Positions 12,930 through 27,520 of a stretch of DNA of 64,000 bases are shown here, one piece after another (within the stretch, counting starts at the first letter, position 1; every line of letters begins with the position of its first letter). A program made the translations under genes and the position numbers. Below the pieces are notes generated by a model. That model was not told the DNA's origin. It made no database searches and saw only the letters and a program-made list of their open reading frames with translations. The stretch is from Trochalopteron elliotii (taxonomy: Eukaryota; Chordata; Aves; Passeriformes; Leiothrichidae), in contig JANPWX010000081.1 in the NCBI GenBank assembly GCA_024734555.1, forward strand, positions 3,248,825 to 3,312,824, in the 5' to 3' direction.

Positions 12930-15900
12930 ACCCCACTGGGGAGGGCACAGGGAAGGGAGCACCTGCACAAGAGCCAGAGGTGAGATGGATGGGGAAAGCT
13001 GAAGGCCATGACTTGGTACTGAGGGGTGAGGACACAGAAGGCTGGAGACATGGAGTTAGGTTTCTAGAAGATGCAGCAGAAACACTTGATGCTTTTAATT
13101 TTCACCAGTAATTTAGGGCACACTCTCTAAAACTTTCTCAGGGGCCTCATATCATTTAAAATGGCCCTGCTCCCTTTCAGTAATTTAGGCTGTTAATGAG
13201 TGTGAAGCAAGATGATTCAAAGGATGTGTTTCATGGCCCAAACAGGCAAAGTGGCTATGTAGTGGGAAGAGTGTTATGTGTAACACAAATAAAATATTGA
13301 AAATAACTATGTCAAAGTGCCTATTTTTCTATAAAACAGGTAACAAGGGTTGTCTTTAACTGGGGGACCTTTTAGTCTAATTTCAGATACATACACAGAT
13401 TAAAGTTATATTTTCAGAAAATAAGTCCATATGAAAATACTGTGGTGAATGAAATAAAGTGCAATAGTTTAAATGCAAATTTTTGACCTAATCACCTCCA
13501 CCTAACCTTATACATGTGCTGCCATTAAAAGGAAAACTTAGCTGAAAATTAGAATTCAGCCCAGAGAAACTGTATCAGCAGAAACACAATTCTGGAGAAC
13601 ATAAATTTACAGCTAAACTTACTGACCTTTCTAGAATACATCAAGAAACCAACATAAAGAAAGAAGTGATAGATTTCCTATTATTCTTGGTAGTTTAAGT
13701 CTTTAAATCAATTCTTCATTTAGTGTGGTATTTCTCCTCCAAAACACTACACAAAGAAAATTAACCATTATAAAAACTGGTTTAATTAATTGACATTAAA
13801 AAAAAAGTCAGCCCCTATAGATTATCTGGCAGATAAGTATCAAGAGAAATACATTACTTAAGACAATTAGTGAAAGGTTCAAAAGTTCATTCCTGCTTTG
13901 AAACAGGAAATCCAAATCATTTCCATCAAAACTGGATGGCTTACAAATCCATTTCTTAGTGATTTTCCATACAGACACTAATGCTGCACCTCACCCTGGA
14001 AGGTGCTGAACTGAGCATGTTCCACCTCCATCACGGCCCACCTGTGCTTTGGGAGGAGGAAAAACTCACCCCAAGCACCTCCCAACTCCTGTCTGTCACA
14101 GCCTTGATCCTCATAAAAAAAACCTGTGGTGTTTGAAGAACCTCAAGGGCTCCTCAGGACCAAGAGTGGCCCCTGGCACTCAGCTGCTGCCCCAGGTGAG
14201 ACTCAGCCCCCTCCTCTCTGCTGTCCAGGACATCATAGCTAGAATGAGAAACCATGGTATTCTGACCCTTCATTTCCACAGGATCCAGACAGAAGTAGGT
14301 GAGGAAAATGGGTTGGTAAACAGAAAATACAAGTAAAACAACCTGGCCACAGCACAGGCTGGATGCTATTTTAGTCAATCCTTTCTGTGCCTGCATGAGC
14401 ACCCTTTCCCTAGCAGTGGATTCCAGCACCTGCTGGTTTCAATAAAGGTAGTGAAAAATGATACCATTCTATTTGAGCAGGAGACCAGTTACATATGCAG
14501 GTTTTCAGATAAGAATATTCATACATGCACATCCATTATTGCATAGGGTTGCATTCAAGAGTCTATTAGAAAGTACACCAGCAGGATCAAGGATATGATG
14601 ATAATTCTGATTTTAAGAGTTCCACAAACACATGAGGTGAAAGGTTTAGAAGTGCTTTTTCAAAAAAAAAAAGTCAGGAAAATTGGTGCTATATAAAATA
14701 CCACCAAGCCATCCAAGGATATTTAATACTTCAGAAGTCTGACCATTAGCTTCCATTTGGAAGTGAATGCTTTGAGGGTAATCACTCTAGTACATATTTG
14801 TAAATCCCACTGCGTATCTTTCCAACTTCCTTGGAAAATTTTGGCCAAGCATGCTTATGGATCAGGAACTTTTGATTGAGCAAAATATTTCTGGCACCTT
14901 AAAGAGGCACTTCACTGCTGAGTGGAATCTACAACAGCATCTAGACTCTACTGCTCATTGATTTCTTTAAGTGCCTCTGCATAGCTTTAAAGTCTCAGTG
15001 GTATTGTTTTCCTTTTGATGCCCACGCATGCAAATTCAGGATCTTTAAAGATGATCCACCCGGACTAAAGTAAAAATTTTGCATTTTATAGATTATATGT
15101 ACCAAAGTATGTTGAATATACACATATATACAACTATGCTTCTTCTCATATTTAGCACTGGTTATTCAAGAACTACACAAGTGACATGAATAAAACAACA
15201 GCAGAAATAACCCTGTGCTGAAGAGATTACAAGCATGAATTCTGCATAGAAAACCCCACACCAAATTTTCAGTGTAAGCCAATCTCACAGTGATGACATT
15301 AAAATACAAAGTTACACTCAGACATGAAAATGGGGGAGTAAAAATATAACAATAAATTCTTGTATGACTTTTGGGGACAAGAGGCAAGAATTGGAGCATA
15401 CTGAGCATTTGTCAACATCCCTCTGGATAGCACACAATTAAAGCAAGTTCCTCCTTTGTCTGACCTTCCCATGGTTTGGTTCACAAAGCACAGAATACTT
15501 GGACAAAGTGAACCTGACTCAACTGGACAAAATTAGATAGGGCATCTTCCAATGCTCTCTATTCTAATTAGGTGTGTGCAGTGCAGCCTAGAGCCAGCCC
15601 AAGAGAAACTCCCTGACATGGTGTCCCATGGCACAGACAGAAAATCTCAGCACCCAAGGTCACAACCCACAGATCTGCTCCCGCTGGGCCGCCCTTTGTG
15701 CCCAGGTAGGCACTGCCAACATCCCCTGCCATGGCAAGGGAAGAAGATAGTTTGCACATTTTAATGGGAAATTTATTGTTAAACTCCCTTAAGCCTCATA
15801 AGCAATCTGTAAGAAGCTTTTTGAAAGAAGAAGAATTGTTTTCTCCATACCTCCCCAAAGAAAGTGCTGGCTTCAGCAGTTCATTAACAGAAGTGACTGC

Positions 15901-18900
15901 AGGTGCCTATCTTTCCTGCTAAAATTAAAAAGCTTTATGCTTACTCCTAATTCTATTATTTTTCATCGTAAACATTGTCTCTCTAATCCTGAATTTTTCT
16001 ATCTCTCAGTATCCTAATAGCAGCTCACATTTTCTCTGCTACACATTTTCTCCTCAAGGTCCAGCATTTTCTTATCTGGTGATTAAAACTGTTTAACCAA
16101 TTTAACTACTTTTCATAGTAGCAGCACATCAATAAACGGGAGAATACTGTTTTTGGGTTCCTACTGAGAAGATAAAACTCAGCAGTCTCCCAGTACAATA
16201 AAGATAAAACACACGGTATCACTCAGGCCAGAATGCTGAAGAAGAAAGTTGTGTTTCATGCCCTTCACAAACTCTGAGAAGTTACTGCCCAGGGTGGCAC
16301 ACCCAGGAGTGGTCACTGTTAGCAAGGGCACAGCTGGAAAACCACACATTATCAGGAGGCAGTGACTGCCAGGAAGCCTGCAGTCAATGTGGAAAACCCT
16401 CAGCACCAAGGACTGCTGCAATCTGCCCCACAGATTATCACCATGGTCATCCAGATTACAGGCAAATGTGATCAGGGGAAGCCACAAAGAGGATTAGTAC
16501 TTTAACCATAGTGGCAAGATGACACAGCTCAGAATGAAGGTCTAAATCAAGGCAGGGAAGAACAAAAACCCACTTACTTACACAACCCATAGAATCACTT
16601 GTGAAAAAGAGTGAAAGGCAGAAAAGCAAAGGGCCAGGAAGTTGTTTGGTATATTCAACATTCAGTTGATGTTTATATCCAGCTCCCTTGAGAAGCTCAG
16701 GCAATTGTAATAGCAGCCAGGCATTTCAGAAACAGCCATCTGAAACCAAGGAAGCCTATAAACTTACAGTGAATTTATAGCAGACTCCCAGACTAAGATG
16801 ATTTCTTTTAACCATGCCTATGGAACTGTCTACCCAGTCAGTTATTTTAAGTTTGAGAGACAACTGTAAATACATTGCTAAGAGTAACACTGCCATAAAT
16901 CCTGCCTGGTGCTGTATACCCAGGCATCCACCATCCAACTCTCTGCTAGGTAAATATCAGCCATACCCTACAGTTAGAAACTGTAGCAGAAAGATGTGAG
17001 GAGAAGCTTTTTTCTGCCAGAACTTGTTCATTATGAGGTCCATGATGTCAGCCAATGAAGAAGCCTTACTGATGGTGAAGTATAAACTAGTATTTATACT
17101 TATTATAGCCTAAAGGCTACCCTTCACTGTAACCCAGAACTAAGGCTGGCAAAATAAACTCCAGGGTGAACGAAAGGGAAGAAGATGAATGTGAGACTCA
17201 CCAAGACAATGGGAAAATCTAAAATCAAAATGAGAAGAAAAACCTGTTTTTTCTGTATTTTCTGTAATTTAATGAGAAGTGAAGGGGTTGAAGTTTCATA
17301 AAAGAGTATTTATTATATATATACATACATCTTTAATAATATATATATAAATATAACCCTTTTATTTTCTTTACTTCATAGACATCTCAAAATATGGAAT
17401 GGGTTGGGTTTTTTCTTTTCAAGCTGAAATTTATTACCTTTCAGTTGTTATTGGCCATTAGATTGAAAACTTAAGAAATCAATACGCTTTACCTAATGTA
17501 TCAGAAAGAAGACACTTCATTCAAACAAACAGAAAGAGGATTAAATAAAATAAAGCATGCTTAATTAATAATAAATTTGTTTCAGGGTTTTCTAATTTTT
17601 TTATGCGAAAAATCAAAGCTGCATAACGGAAATAATTTTCCAACATGCAAAATAATAATGAAAACAGCAAGGGGGAAAATAAGAAATAATTTACTTAATA
17701 TTATTGTTTATCAAGCTAATAACACATCTCTCTGGGGCACAATGAATACAAGTTAATGTTTATATAACTCATAGAAGCTGAAAGGTGCTATTTGAAGTAG
17801 CAGGTATTAAAATATAGGTGTAGCTAATTCTTATTTTAATTTTCCATTTACATGGTAATTTTTTTTATCATTCTTGCATCCAAATACTGCCATAAAAAGC
17901 TGAATTTGAAGCAAAAGGAAAATCCTTTTGTTCAAAAAAACGACTGTTGGCTATGCTCAGTTTGAATTGCCATACTGCTAAACTGACCTATTCCACAAGA
18001 AGATGCCAAATAAGAAGCCAAGACATTTCTTTGCTGCTTGTTTACACAGACTACAGCAATGCCCTGCAGGTGTTCACTCTTCTCACTTTGGGTTTTCATC
18101 TTTTCTTCTGCATGTACATAAACTCCTGTGGAAGGGCTTGTGCCCTGAGGGGCTAAGAAAAATGGCAGACTTTTCATACCAATGTGTAGCAGACTTTAGG
18201 GGGGGATGAGGGTGTGAGGGAAGCCAGCAGTTCCAGCCGCAGGGAATGTTTGTCCCAAAAAGCACATGCTCCTTCCACTTTCAGAGACAGACCCGGGAAG
18301 TCTGCAGGAGTCCTTGTCTTCCAAAAACACATTTATCAATTCTCACACCCAAGCTCTCCTGTTAGTACATCAGACACACAGATACATTAGGACAGTGACT
18401 AAGTTGGAAATATTTAATATCTTTGCACCTTGTCATTTTTCAAACTACACCATCTTATACATGCTACTCCAGTGTCAGTGTTCTCCTTGTTCTGCTCCCC
18501 AGGTAACGAAGTTCTTAAGAATAATCATTTAATTAATTCCTCCACCCACCAACAGTGCCTCTAACTTTACACACCAGCACACTATGGCACAGTTTACCTA
18601 CCAAGAAAAGTTTCTAGACCAAAATATAACAAGCAAACAAATAAAACCCAAGACCTGCCCCTCAACTAGTCCTCCCAAACAGCCTGTCTCTCATCTCAGC
18701 CTCCCACCACAACGTGCTGGAAATCCTCAGCTCAATACATCATGCTAGTTTTGATATGAGCTGCCTTTGGATAACTTTTTTACTTTATCAATCCATGTTC
18801 TGCTTATCTATTCTATTTTCTCTTTCCATCACAGTTTGTTTCATAATGCTGTTGAGATGACAGCAAAAGGTCAGAGAAGGTCATGTCACTTTCCAGCTTT

Positions 18901-21900
18901 CCATCCCTCCTTTAAGAAGAGAAACCACAAAAGCTAGCTCTGAGTGGTACTTTGTAGTTAAGCGTTCCCCACCCCCCGAGTAGGGTATATTTCCTTATAT
19001 CTCTGTATAAGGAAAGAGTTTCAGTTTACCTTTCAACATTTTAAGAAGTTTAACTAGAAAGTTCTGTGACCTTCTTATTGCAATTTGCCAAGAGGGAAGA
19101 GCCTGTTGGACCTTTTCACTGTTCTTCAAATCCTGTACCTCTCCCTATTGGCAGCAAACCAAATTGTCCCTCCTAAAACGTTCAGTATTTAGGAAGGAGC
19201 ACAAACGAACAAAGGGGCTTTTTGGAGTGTTTCTAGCAGGGTGTCAGAGGTTTTCTCGGTCACTTGTGCACAGCTTTTCTTTTGTTTTCTGTAACGTTTG
19301 CTATTTTTCATTTATTAAACCTTTTACTTTACAGAACACCTCTGAAGAGCAGTCTCACCAAGATTATTTTAAGCCAATCTGCAAGGGCTGGACCCTCAGA
19401 GATTGATACATTTATAGGTAGCTCATAGCACTCTAAGACCACCAAAGGGAATTGGGCAGACTCTGTGAAGGCAGGGCTGACGCAGACATCAGTGTCACCC
19501 ATGATAAATCAGACAGAAGTGTTCAGAAGCAAGTAGTGACTCACATTACTCACCCAAACCAAATAAAATGAAAACCTGCCGTGGAACAGGATAACCTTTA
19601 GTTTAAGGACACAACCATAAATCACAAAATGAAGATTTCTTTTTAGAAAAATATTTCCACATTTTCTGGCTCACCTTAGGCCTTTTCTATGACAATCACT
19701 TGTGGACTGAGAGGACAGGGTAGAGGATTCATTCATCCTTATTCTTAAAAATACAACCTTCTATTTTTTTGAAAGATCTTGGAGTTACCCAGTCAGTGAG
19801 ATATATTTCATTATTAAAACTGATTTGCCTCACATTGACCGTGAGTGCCAAGGGGAATTTAAACTCCTGCCTTGCAAAATAAACCATCAAACACAGAAGT
19901 TGCTTTCCTTTTATTTACAACAGAGAAATACCAAGGCTTTCAAAAAAGTACACTGTCTACCCGTTTTACTTTTCATCACATTTCTAAAATTAAATTTTAC
20001 AGTCTGAACATAGCAGTCTAGAACTGGGAAAAGGCAGGATATTAAATCTGCCAGGTCAGCCCAGGACTAACAGTAGCTCAGCAGCTCCATTCAGAAAACA
20101 AGGATTAGGATACGCATCACCACAGGAGAAATCTTAAGAAAGTAGAAACCAAGATATTCCCATGGTGCTAGTTTGGGAATATGTGTATGGTTACAGGAAA
20201 AATTGCCCACAACCCAGCTAAAATGATTTTTTCCTTTTCCCAGAAATCAATTGACATAATCACAGTATTTCTGACCTAGCACATAGTCAACAGGATGTGG
20301 ATTAAAAACAAAACAAAAAAAAACAAATAAGAAACCAACCACAAACAAGTAAACAAAGGCCACAACCAAAAATAAAGAACAAAAAAGTGATTTTGTTCCT
20401 GTGCAAACTAAGGTCTCCACACAGGCTGAGTAAGCAGCAAAGCACATGGATGCCTAAAAATGGCAGGTAGGATTTTTATTCTTTTTTTCCCAATACGAGT
20501 TAGTCTGGTTAGCTTTCTGCAGAGAACAAGTCTGCAGAAATCACGGCAGTCTAGGAGAACTCTTGGGTCAAACAGACATTGTTTGCATTAGGAGTAAAAT
20601 AACTCAAAGTACAATCAAAACTACAAAGACAACTGCAAGAAGTACAAATATGTCCTGCAGTTCAAGAAATGCCTTTTACCACAGAACCAAAATGGATAAG
20701 AGAGGATGTGTTATTCTCTGTCCTCTCTCTTTGATGCTGTAATAAAAGAGTCAAGTACAAAAAACACATTGGGAAACTCTGCACATTCAAAATTATTCTA
20801 CTTCAAGTCACAATGTGTACTACTGAGGTGCTTAGCTTGATAAAGGTGAAATCTTGTCTCTAAAACTCTCCATGTTCTTCAGACCCAATCTTATTTTAAA
20901 GTAATTGACTGAAACTTAATCTCTGGATTCAGTCATGTAGAAAATAAGTTTGGACTACTAAAATTAGCAGCAAGACTTCCCAGAGCTTAATGTTTTAAAA
21001 TATTTTAACAGAAGTTTTTGATATTGCATCTCAGTAGCATTTCCAATGCTACTTTCTAACAAAAATTAAAATACATTCTTATCCATAGAAGAATAAGTTA
21101 AAAGTCCACATATTCTGATGCCTTGTGCCAGAAAACAGAGAATAATATGTGCTTTTCCTTTCCTTTAGCCATAACACACGAATGATATTCAATGGGTAGA
21201 TTATTGTACCTGAATATGACACCAGGAAAAAAAAAACCAAATAATGATATTCAATAATATTTTTTTCTTATTACATAATAAAATAAAAATATACCTTAGG
21301 TATTTTTTTTTCCTTAGGAAAGTTATTATCTTCAGCTGTTTATTAAGGAGTAATGAGATCAGTCTAAAGATAATGTAAACAATGTAAATTAAAAATTCAA
21401 AGCATTATAATTGAGTTTATAAGCTTATCACTCATCCTTGCTATCAGGAAAAAATAAGCGAAAAAATTACACGGTGGTTTAGTCCAGAAGGACACCACTA
21501 CTCAAGCCTGAACAAGGTGGTGAACATTTCCTCTCTCCAAGAAAACAAAACTAAAAAAAAACCTAAACAAAAACAACCAACCAAAACTCCAACCCCCCCC
21601 AACATATTTTTACCTACCTGTTAATTTAAAAGGAAAATAGAAATGACACAATGAAGGTATCATTGTAACCAAAACAGAGGAAATATCGGAGCTCTGGAAG
21701 GCATTTCTTGGGTGAACTCCACCCAAGTGAGGAGCAGGAGTCACCCCGAACGCGCCTGGGCTCCCAGAGGAGCCTGAGCACAGCTCCTTGCCTCCCCTTG
21801 GACTGTGGTTCCGTGGGGCAGAGACATTGCCCAGCACCTGTGAGAACAGCCCTTGCCATCAGATTTCCCACAACCACGGGAAACCAAGCCTAAGCAAAAA

Positions 21901-24329
21901 TTACAGGACTAAATCAATTACTTTTCAAACAATTCTGCATCTTTGGAGAAGACCAGAACACAGCTTTAAGTCAAAAGACTGAAACAAATCAAGTTATTCG
22001 GCACAAACCACTGACCTGGAGAAAACCGATTATTTATGCTCTATTATAGGCTCCGTGGTATGAAAATCTCTGGCATTATTATTTGTAACACCTGCACTCC
22101 CCACGGCAGGAGCTGCTCGCAGTCTCCAGCATCCCCGACAGGTGGCATCTGGAATCCCACGGCACAATTCCATGGAAAACTCGGGAGTAATCGAAAGCTT
22201 CTTACGCAAAAGAGATTAATTTTAATTATTTTTACTGCACACGTGCTCAAACTGCTCTGGCCAAACTTTCTGACCACACAAAGCAGATGATATGAATGGA
22301 CACAGAGTAGAAATGTACATCTCAGAAAACCTCAAAGACCATACTAGTGAATGAATCCATTACAGAAAAACAAATACACAAAAAAATTATAGATTTGGAA
22401 AGGCTAATAGAACTACCAGGCAAGCAATAAGTAGCCAAAAACTGATTAAATATATTTGACAACACGGTTTCAGACTGAAAAAAAAAAATTCATGTAGTAA
22501 TTTTACTTTGCAATTTCAGACAGTCTCTTTTATTCCTCTACTAAATTCAAATGCATAATTTTCTTAAAGACTAATCTGGAAAAAAAAAAGTTTTTTTAAA
22601 ACCGTTTCCCCTTTTGTTTTTCCTCTGGTAAAGTAATACACTTTTTTTTTTGAGCCTGTGCCAATGGAGTATGGTAAACAAAGGTAACAATATCTATAAG
22701 CCTAATTTCATTTCACATTAAATTTTTATTGTGGTTCACTTTATTACACAATTCTGCAAGCAAGACCTGCTGTGAATGAATGAAAAGAAAAAAGATAAAG
22801 AAGAAAACAGTTCCAGGTCTTGATGTATGCAGAGTCCTGTGGACATGTTACCTGCTACACCAGCACTCTCCAGAGAGAGGTAACTCAGTGCTATCTCTGC
22901 AGTACAGAAAGCAAGCACACTTGTCCAGCAGCTTCCCCAAAGGCACACAACAAAGCAGGGAAAGACCAAACTAGAAACCACTGTATTCAATTTCCCAGCA
23001 TTATACACAAGCCTGGAGATTACAGTTTCTCTTCTCTGCATTTTCCCCTAAAACCTGTTAGGAATTCTGTATGTAATTTTTCTTACTCCATCTACTTATA
23101 ATTTGTGAAAACTATACTACAAAGATTGAAGTAAATTATTACCCTTCAGAATTATAGAATCTCATGGATTTCAGTAGCTGTGGGTGTTTGAAAGCTTCAA
23201 GTTTGTTCATCTACATCTAGTTTTAAAAGAGTAGGAAAAACAAAGCTGGTTACAACTGTTTAGCAGAGCAAGATCAAAGGAGCAATTTAATTCCAGCTCC
23301 AGTGAGAGCAATACAGATGTGATGCTCTTTACTTTGCTGGGAGAGGTGATGAACAGCAAAGGAATGTTTCCTCAGGCCAGCAGGTTTCAGAAGTATGCAG
23401 ATGTTTGTATTCAACTAGCTTTGATTTCTGGATTATTCTGGAATCGGAACCACAAAAACATACTGCGGGAATGGTAAGGCAGAACAGAAGAAGGAGCCAG
23501 CCTAGGGGACAGCCAGTCAGTGTTGATCACACCTTTACAGTTCATTACCATACCAGAGAAGCCTATTATAAATTGCTTCTGGAGAAATTTCTAGAACCAG
23601 CAACATGAAATCTCTCGCTACAGTGCTTCCAAACTATGTGTTTTGAACAACAACTGTGAAGAGAAAGAAACCACAGTCAAGCTATTTGGAATGCACTGCT
23701 GTACCAGCACCTTGCTGTGCCCATTCAGAAGAGACTTGAAATTTCTCAATCAGCAGTTAAATCAAGCAATCTCTGCATGTTTTGATAAAATATATGTAAT
23801 TCTCATTCAAAACAGGACATTATGAAGAGCACAACATATTTTCCTAGCATGGAGTTAAGCTAGTAAGAAGCTAAGTTCTTTTGCTTATATCAAAAAAGCA
23901 CTGTAAAATATAATAAGCCATTAAATAGAAATGGGTTATTAGTGCATACCAGAAAAAAAATGGTATTTTCCCAAATACCACAGCCAGAACTCAAGCAATG
24001 CAATCCAGGAGGAAAGAAAAATTAAAACTTTGTCCATATATAAGCAAAATTCCTGGTTTTCTTCATTAGCAACCACATCTTGCAGCTATTTTTATTTCCA
24101 AAGAGTACAGTTCATTGAGCTACTGTTCTAACGTTATCACGTGTAAATATAAAAGGGAGCAGCACTGAACAGTGATGAAACTGAAATATCTCATCATAAA
24201 ACTGTCACACATTTGGAGCACAAGCCTGGGTACAAAACATTTCATCCTGTGGCTTTAAGGAAAAGCAGGCACCAAAGCACCTCAGGAGCAGCTGGATTCT
24301 GGAAGAGGGGCCCGTGTGCCTGGAGGACC
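12930..24329. other. Gene-free stretch, nothing firmly recognised
   Basis: No splice-coherent exon, RNA gene or named mobile element was found. There is AT-rich low-complexity DNA at about 17300-17360, an A/C-rich patch at about 21545-21600, and two slightly GC-richer blocks at about 21700-21890 and 22080-22200 that I cannot identify. Confidence 0.4.
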
Positions 24330-25258
24330 AGGATGGGTGGTTCTAGGCTGTTTCATAAAGAAAGGCAAGGAAGAAGAGGATTTGTTGCATTCTATGCTAA
24401 GGAGAACCTTCAGTGCATAGAAGTCAACTCTGGCAATTGTGGGAAACTCTTATCAAACACCTCTGGGTCAAGATCAAGGGTCATCTCCGAGGAAAAACTT
24501 AATATTGCAGACTGCTCAGAACTCCGTTGGGAGAGACTCTGTGGGATCTTTCACAAAGGCTAGAGGAGCTGGCACGTGCTGAGTGTTTCTCAAGAATTCT
24601 CCTGTGGATGCACAAACACAATTCATCCCCTTTAAGAGTTCATCTCCTTTAAAGGTAAGGGAAGTAAGCAGAGCACCCCCTCAGTGTGAGCTTTAGAGTC
24701 TGCTCAAAACCAAAGGAGAATTGCTCCAGACATGGAAAAGCAGACAAACAGCCACTGGGAACTACAAGGGCATCTGCCAGTGCATGCAGAGATGAGAGGA
24801 CCTAGGCAATTAGAGGCCCAGTCTTCTTTTAGTCCCCAGCAAAGTTATGGAACAAATCCCTCTTACAGGAAATCACCACTCAGATGAAGCACATGATTAG
24901 AAAAGACAACATGGATTCACCAAGGGCAAACTGTGCTTGACAAACCTGATCACCTCACGTTACAAAGCAACCTGCTCAGTGGATGTGGGGTGAGACATGG
25001 ACATTGTCTACCTGGACTTCCCCAAAGCTTTTGATGCAGTTCCCCACAGTCCCCTCCTAAAAAAGCTGATGTGTTTATGGCCTGGACAAGTGGTCCATGT
25101 GGAGGGTGGGGAACTGGCTTACTGGTGACGAACAGCCCCTTTTCCAACTGGCAACCTGTCACATCTGGATGTTGACCCATCTAGTCTAAACTGTATTTTG
25201 CCAAGAAAATTTGGACCAGATCATCATTAAGGTCCCTTCTAATCTGCTATTCTATGAC
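24330..25258 (+). mobile_element. CR1 LINE relic with endonuclease and RT traces
   Basis: The 5' part (about 24330-24480) still reads like the CR1 ORF2 endonuclease region, with a degraded 'GFVAFYAKENLQCIE' frame. Further on, about 24830-25060 matches the reverse-transcriptase region; 'VYLDFPKAFDAVPHS' at about 25007-25051 corresponds to the catalytic LDFSKAFDTV-type motif of LINE RTs. The copy ends at about 25258 with a CR1 3' tail ('aaggtcccttctaatctgc'). It is internally deleted between the RT core and the tail, carries stops and is dead. Confidence 0.82.
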
Positions 25259-26075
25259 CAAAGCCATCTCTGTGGATGACCCCAGGTTCTGAGCAGGTGC
25301 CTGACAGAGGACAGCAACAAAGAAGTGATTCATTAGGCTTGGCATCATCTCTCAACAGCAACATAATGAAGAAAGACTGTGGGTTAATATCAAAACTACA
25401 TTCTGTACAAATCTCTTTCTTTTATGTTCTTATTAGGGAGCAGTATTCAATTTATGGTAAATTATGAATTGTATGATCATAATAAATGCCTCACAGTTGT
25501 CTTTGTCATTAAGACATTTTTGTTAGCTGCTTATGGTGAATCCTACATATTTGATGCAGGCAGTGAGAACTGAAAATTCACATCAAGTTCTGAATAAGAA
25601 ATTCCTCAAACTACAATTTTTTTGACAGTCTTGTGACACAATCAAAATTTTAAACACATTTATTTATGCAAATTAACTGTGTGCTGTTAATCATAAAAAT
25701 ACTTCTTAACAGAATGTTAAAATAAGGCATTAATTGAGTAAAATATTTCTAAATTCCTCAAAGACAATTTTGCTAAGTTGTATTCTCTGAGGATGTTTAA
25801 AATGGAGCCAGACGGGAATTTTAAGCATTTAGAGGCAAGGTGTTTGCCATAATTCATATATTTTCCAGTCACTTCAACATTTCCAGCTTTGTTATGCCTC
25901 ACTGCCTGCAAAGTCAGTCAGCTTCTAACCCTCAAAGATCACTTATTAAAGCTAAAGATTTATACAATAAGAAGTTTTTTCCCACTGTGGAGAACTCTTA
26001 ATTGCTATGATCCCACATGTGTGTCTTTCCAACTCAGCTACAATACATAACCAAAAACCACAGACTTCTACAGAG

Positions 26076-26077
<2 letters not shown>

Positions 26078-26107
<30 letters not shown>
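26078..26107 (+). repeat. Poly(A)30 tract
   Basis: An uninterrupted run of 30 A residues. No retroposed body with target duplications was recognised upstream, so it is listed as a homopolymer rather than a retrogene tail. Confidence 0.95.
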
Positions 26108-26109
<2 letters not shown>

Positions 26110-27179
26110 AAGGTTTAAAGTGATTTTATTTCCCCCCCCTCTTTTAATTTCAAGCTGTCTTTAGAATTACACTCATTTTTTTCCAGGGGCTGATTCAAAG
26201 CTCAGTGAATTCAACGGAAAGACTGATCAGCTTCAATATCATGGGAGCAGGCTCATAACACACCATATGCCAAGTATGAAAGTATCCATCTGTCACTGAT
26301 CCATATCTTGTTATTGTTATGTGCATTACAACAAGGGATTAGTTTTCTAAGAGATGAAGCTTGTAAAGGAGTTGCTGGAGGAATTTCTAAACCAAGGTTT
26401 CTGAACACGTAAGCACCCTGGAGTGCAGGCACACATCCCCAAGTCAGCACTGCTACCAGGAGTGCCTGACAGCATTTGGTGTTCACCTCCACAGCTGTGC
26501 AGAGAAAGGGCACTATAATCTACAGGCTCAGGCCTCTTTTGGCGTTTGGGCTGCCAATAAGTTCATAATTGATGGATATTTCACTGCAAGCAAGAGCCAA
26601 GCAGAAATCTATGTGACCTTTGTGCACAGGGACAGGACTCCACAGCAGAGCAGTGTGACAGCCATCAGGATCTACCCACTGGTACCACTGATATTCAGCA
26701 CTGGTGTCATAGGGGCATCAACACCCTATCACATTATATTGAACTATCTGCCCTTATTTTGCCTGAAAAAGCAGGAAACAGTTTTCCCTAGTCACAGAAG
26801 TGTGATGGCACAAGTCATTTTTAAAAGCATGCTGATAGAAGTATAAAGGCCCCCTGCAATTAAGGATCTTGCTTGTTTAATTAATTATCCTTTTCAACAT
26901 TACCCTGCATCTTGGCAAACGCACATAGCCCTCAAAAAAAGAGAGCAGAAGGCGGGCACTAATTCAAAGATCACCTCGCCACCTCCTTTCTCTCTGAGAT
27001 GAATCAGTTGCATTTGAGAACATGCTGAAAATTCTTTTTACTAACCCAATACTTTTGCTCACGAAGTGAAATAAGCAGAAGCAACTCTGCTCTGAAAGTG
27101 GTGGTCGTGATGAGTGGGTTCCTATATTTAAGTGCTCACCCAAACCATGGTAAGCCCCAAGAAACTGCCGTGTGAGAGT

Positions 27180-27520
27180 TTTGCCCCAAAAACCCACTTC
27201 CTCTCACATCCTTCTCTCAGAACAGCCCCCACAGCCAGCTGGCACCAATCTCATCCCTATAGCCTCCTCCTCCAGGTGCCAGGAGCTGCTAGCCAGCAGC
27301 CTATGTGCACATCCCCATCCTTCTCCCCAGAACCTCCCCATAACCACCAGTGCTCCACTCCCACCCCCCAGTCCCTTCACTCCCCACTGCGCCAGCCCTT
27401 CCTTCACACTCTTTTTTCCCCATCTTGCACTCCTGCATACCCCCTGTTGTTATCCCAGTGGCACAACCCCACATCCCCATTCACTGTTTATTTCCCCAGT
27501 TTAATCCTACCTAACCTCTG
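27180..27520 (+). repeat. Pyrimidine/C-rich low-complexity block
   Basis: About 340 bases are strongly enriched in C and T, with many CCC and CTCC runs and few purine-led stop codons. Two plus-strand frames stay open side by side (Pro/Ser-rich), which is what composition alone would give. No splice or homology support for a gene. Confidence 0.6.

Noticed and set aside
17310..17360. AT-rich run as an origin or regulatory site
   Set aside because: Simple TA-rich intergenic sequence with no further signal.
24213..24563. 116-codon plus-strand open frame as a gene
   Set aside because: It reads as a decayed CR1 ORF2 endonuclease region and belongs to the CR1 relic.
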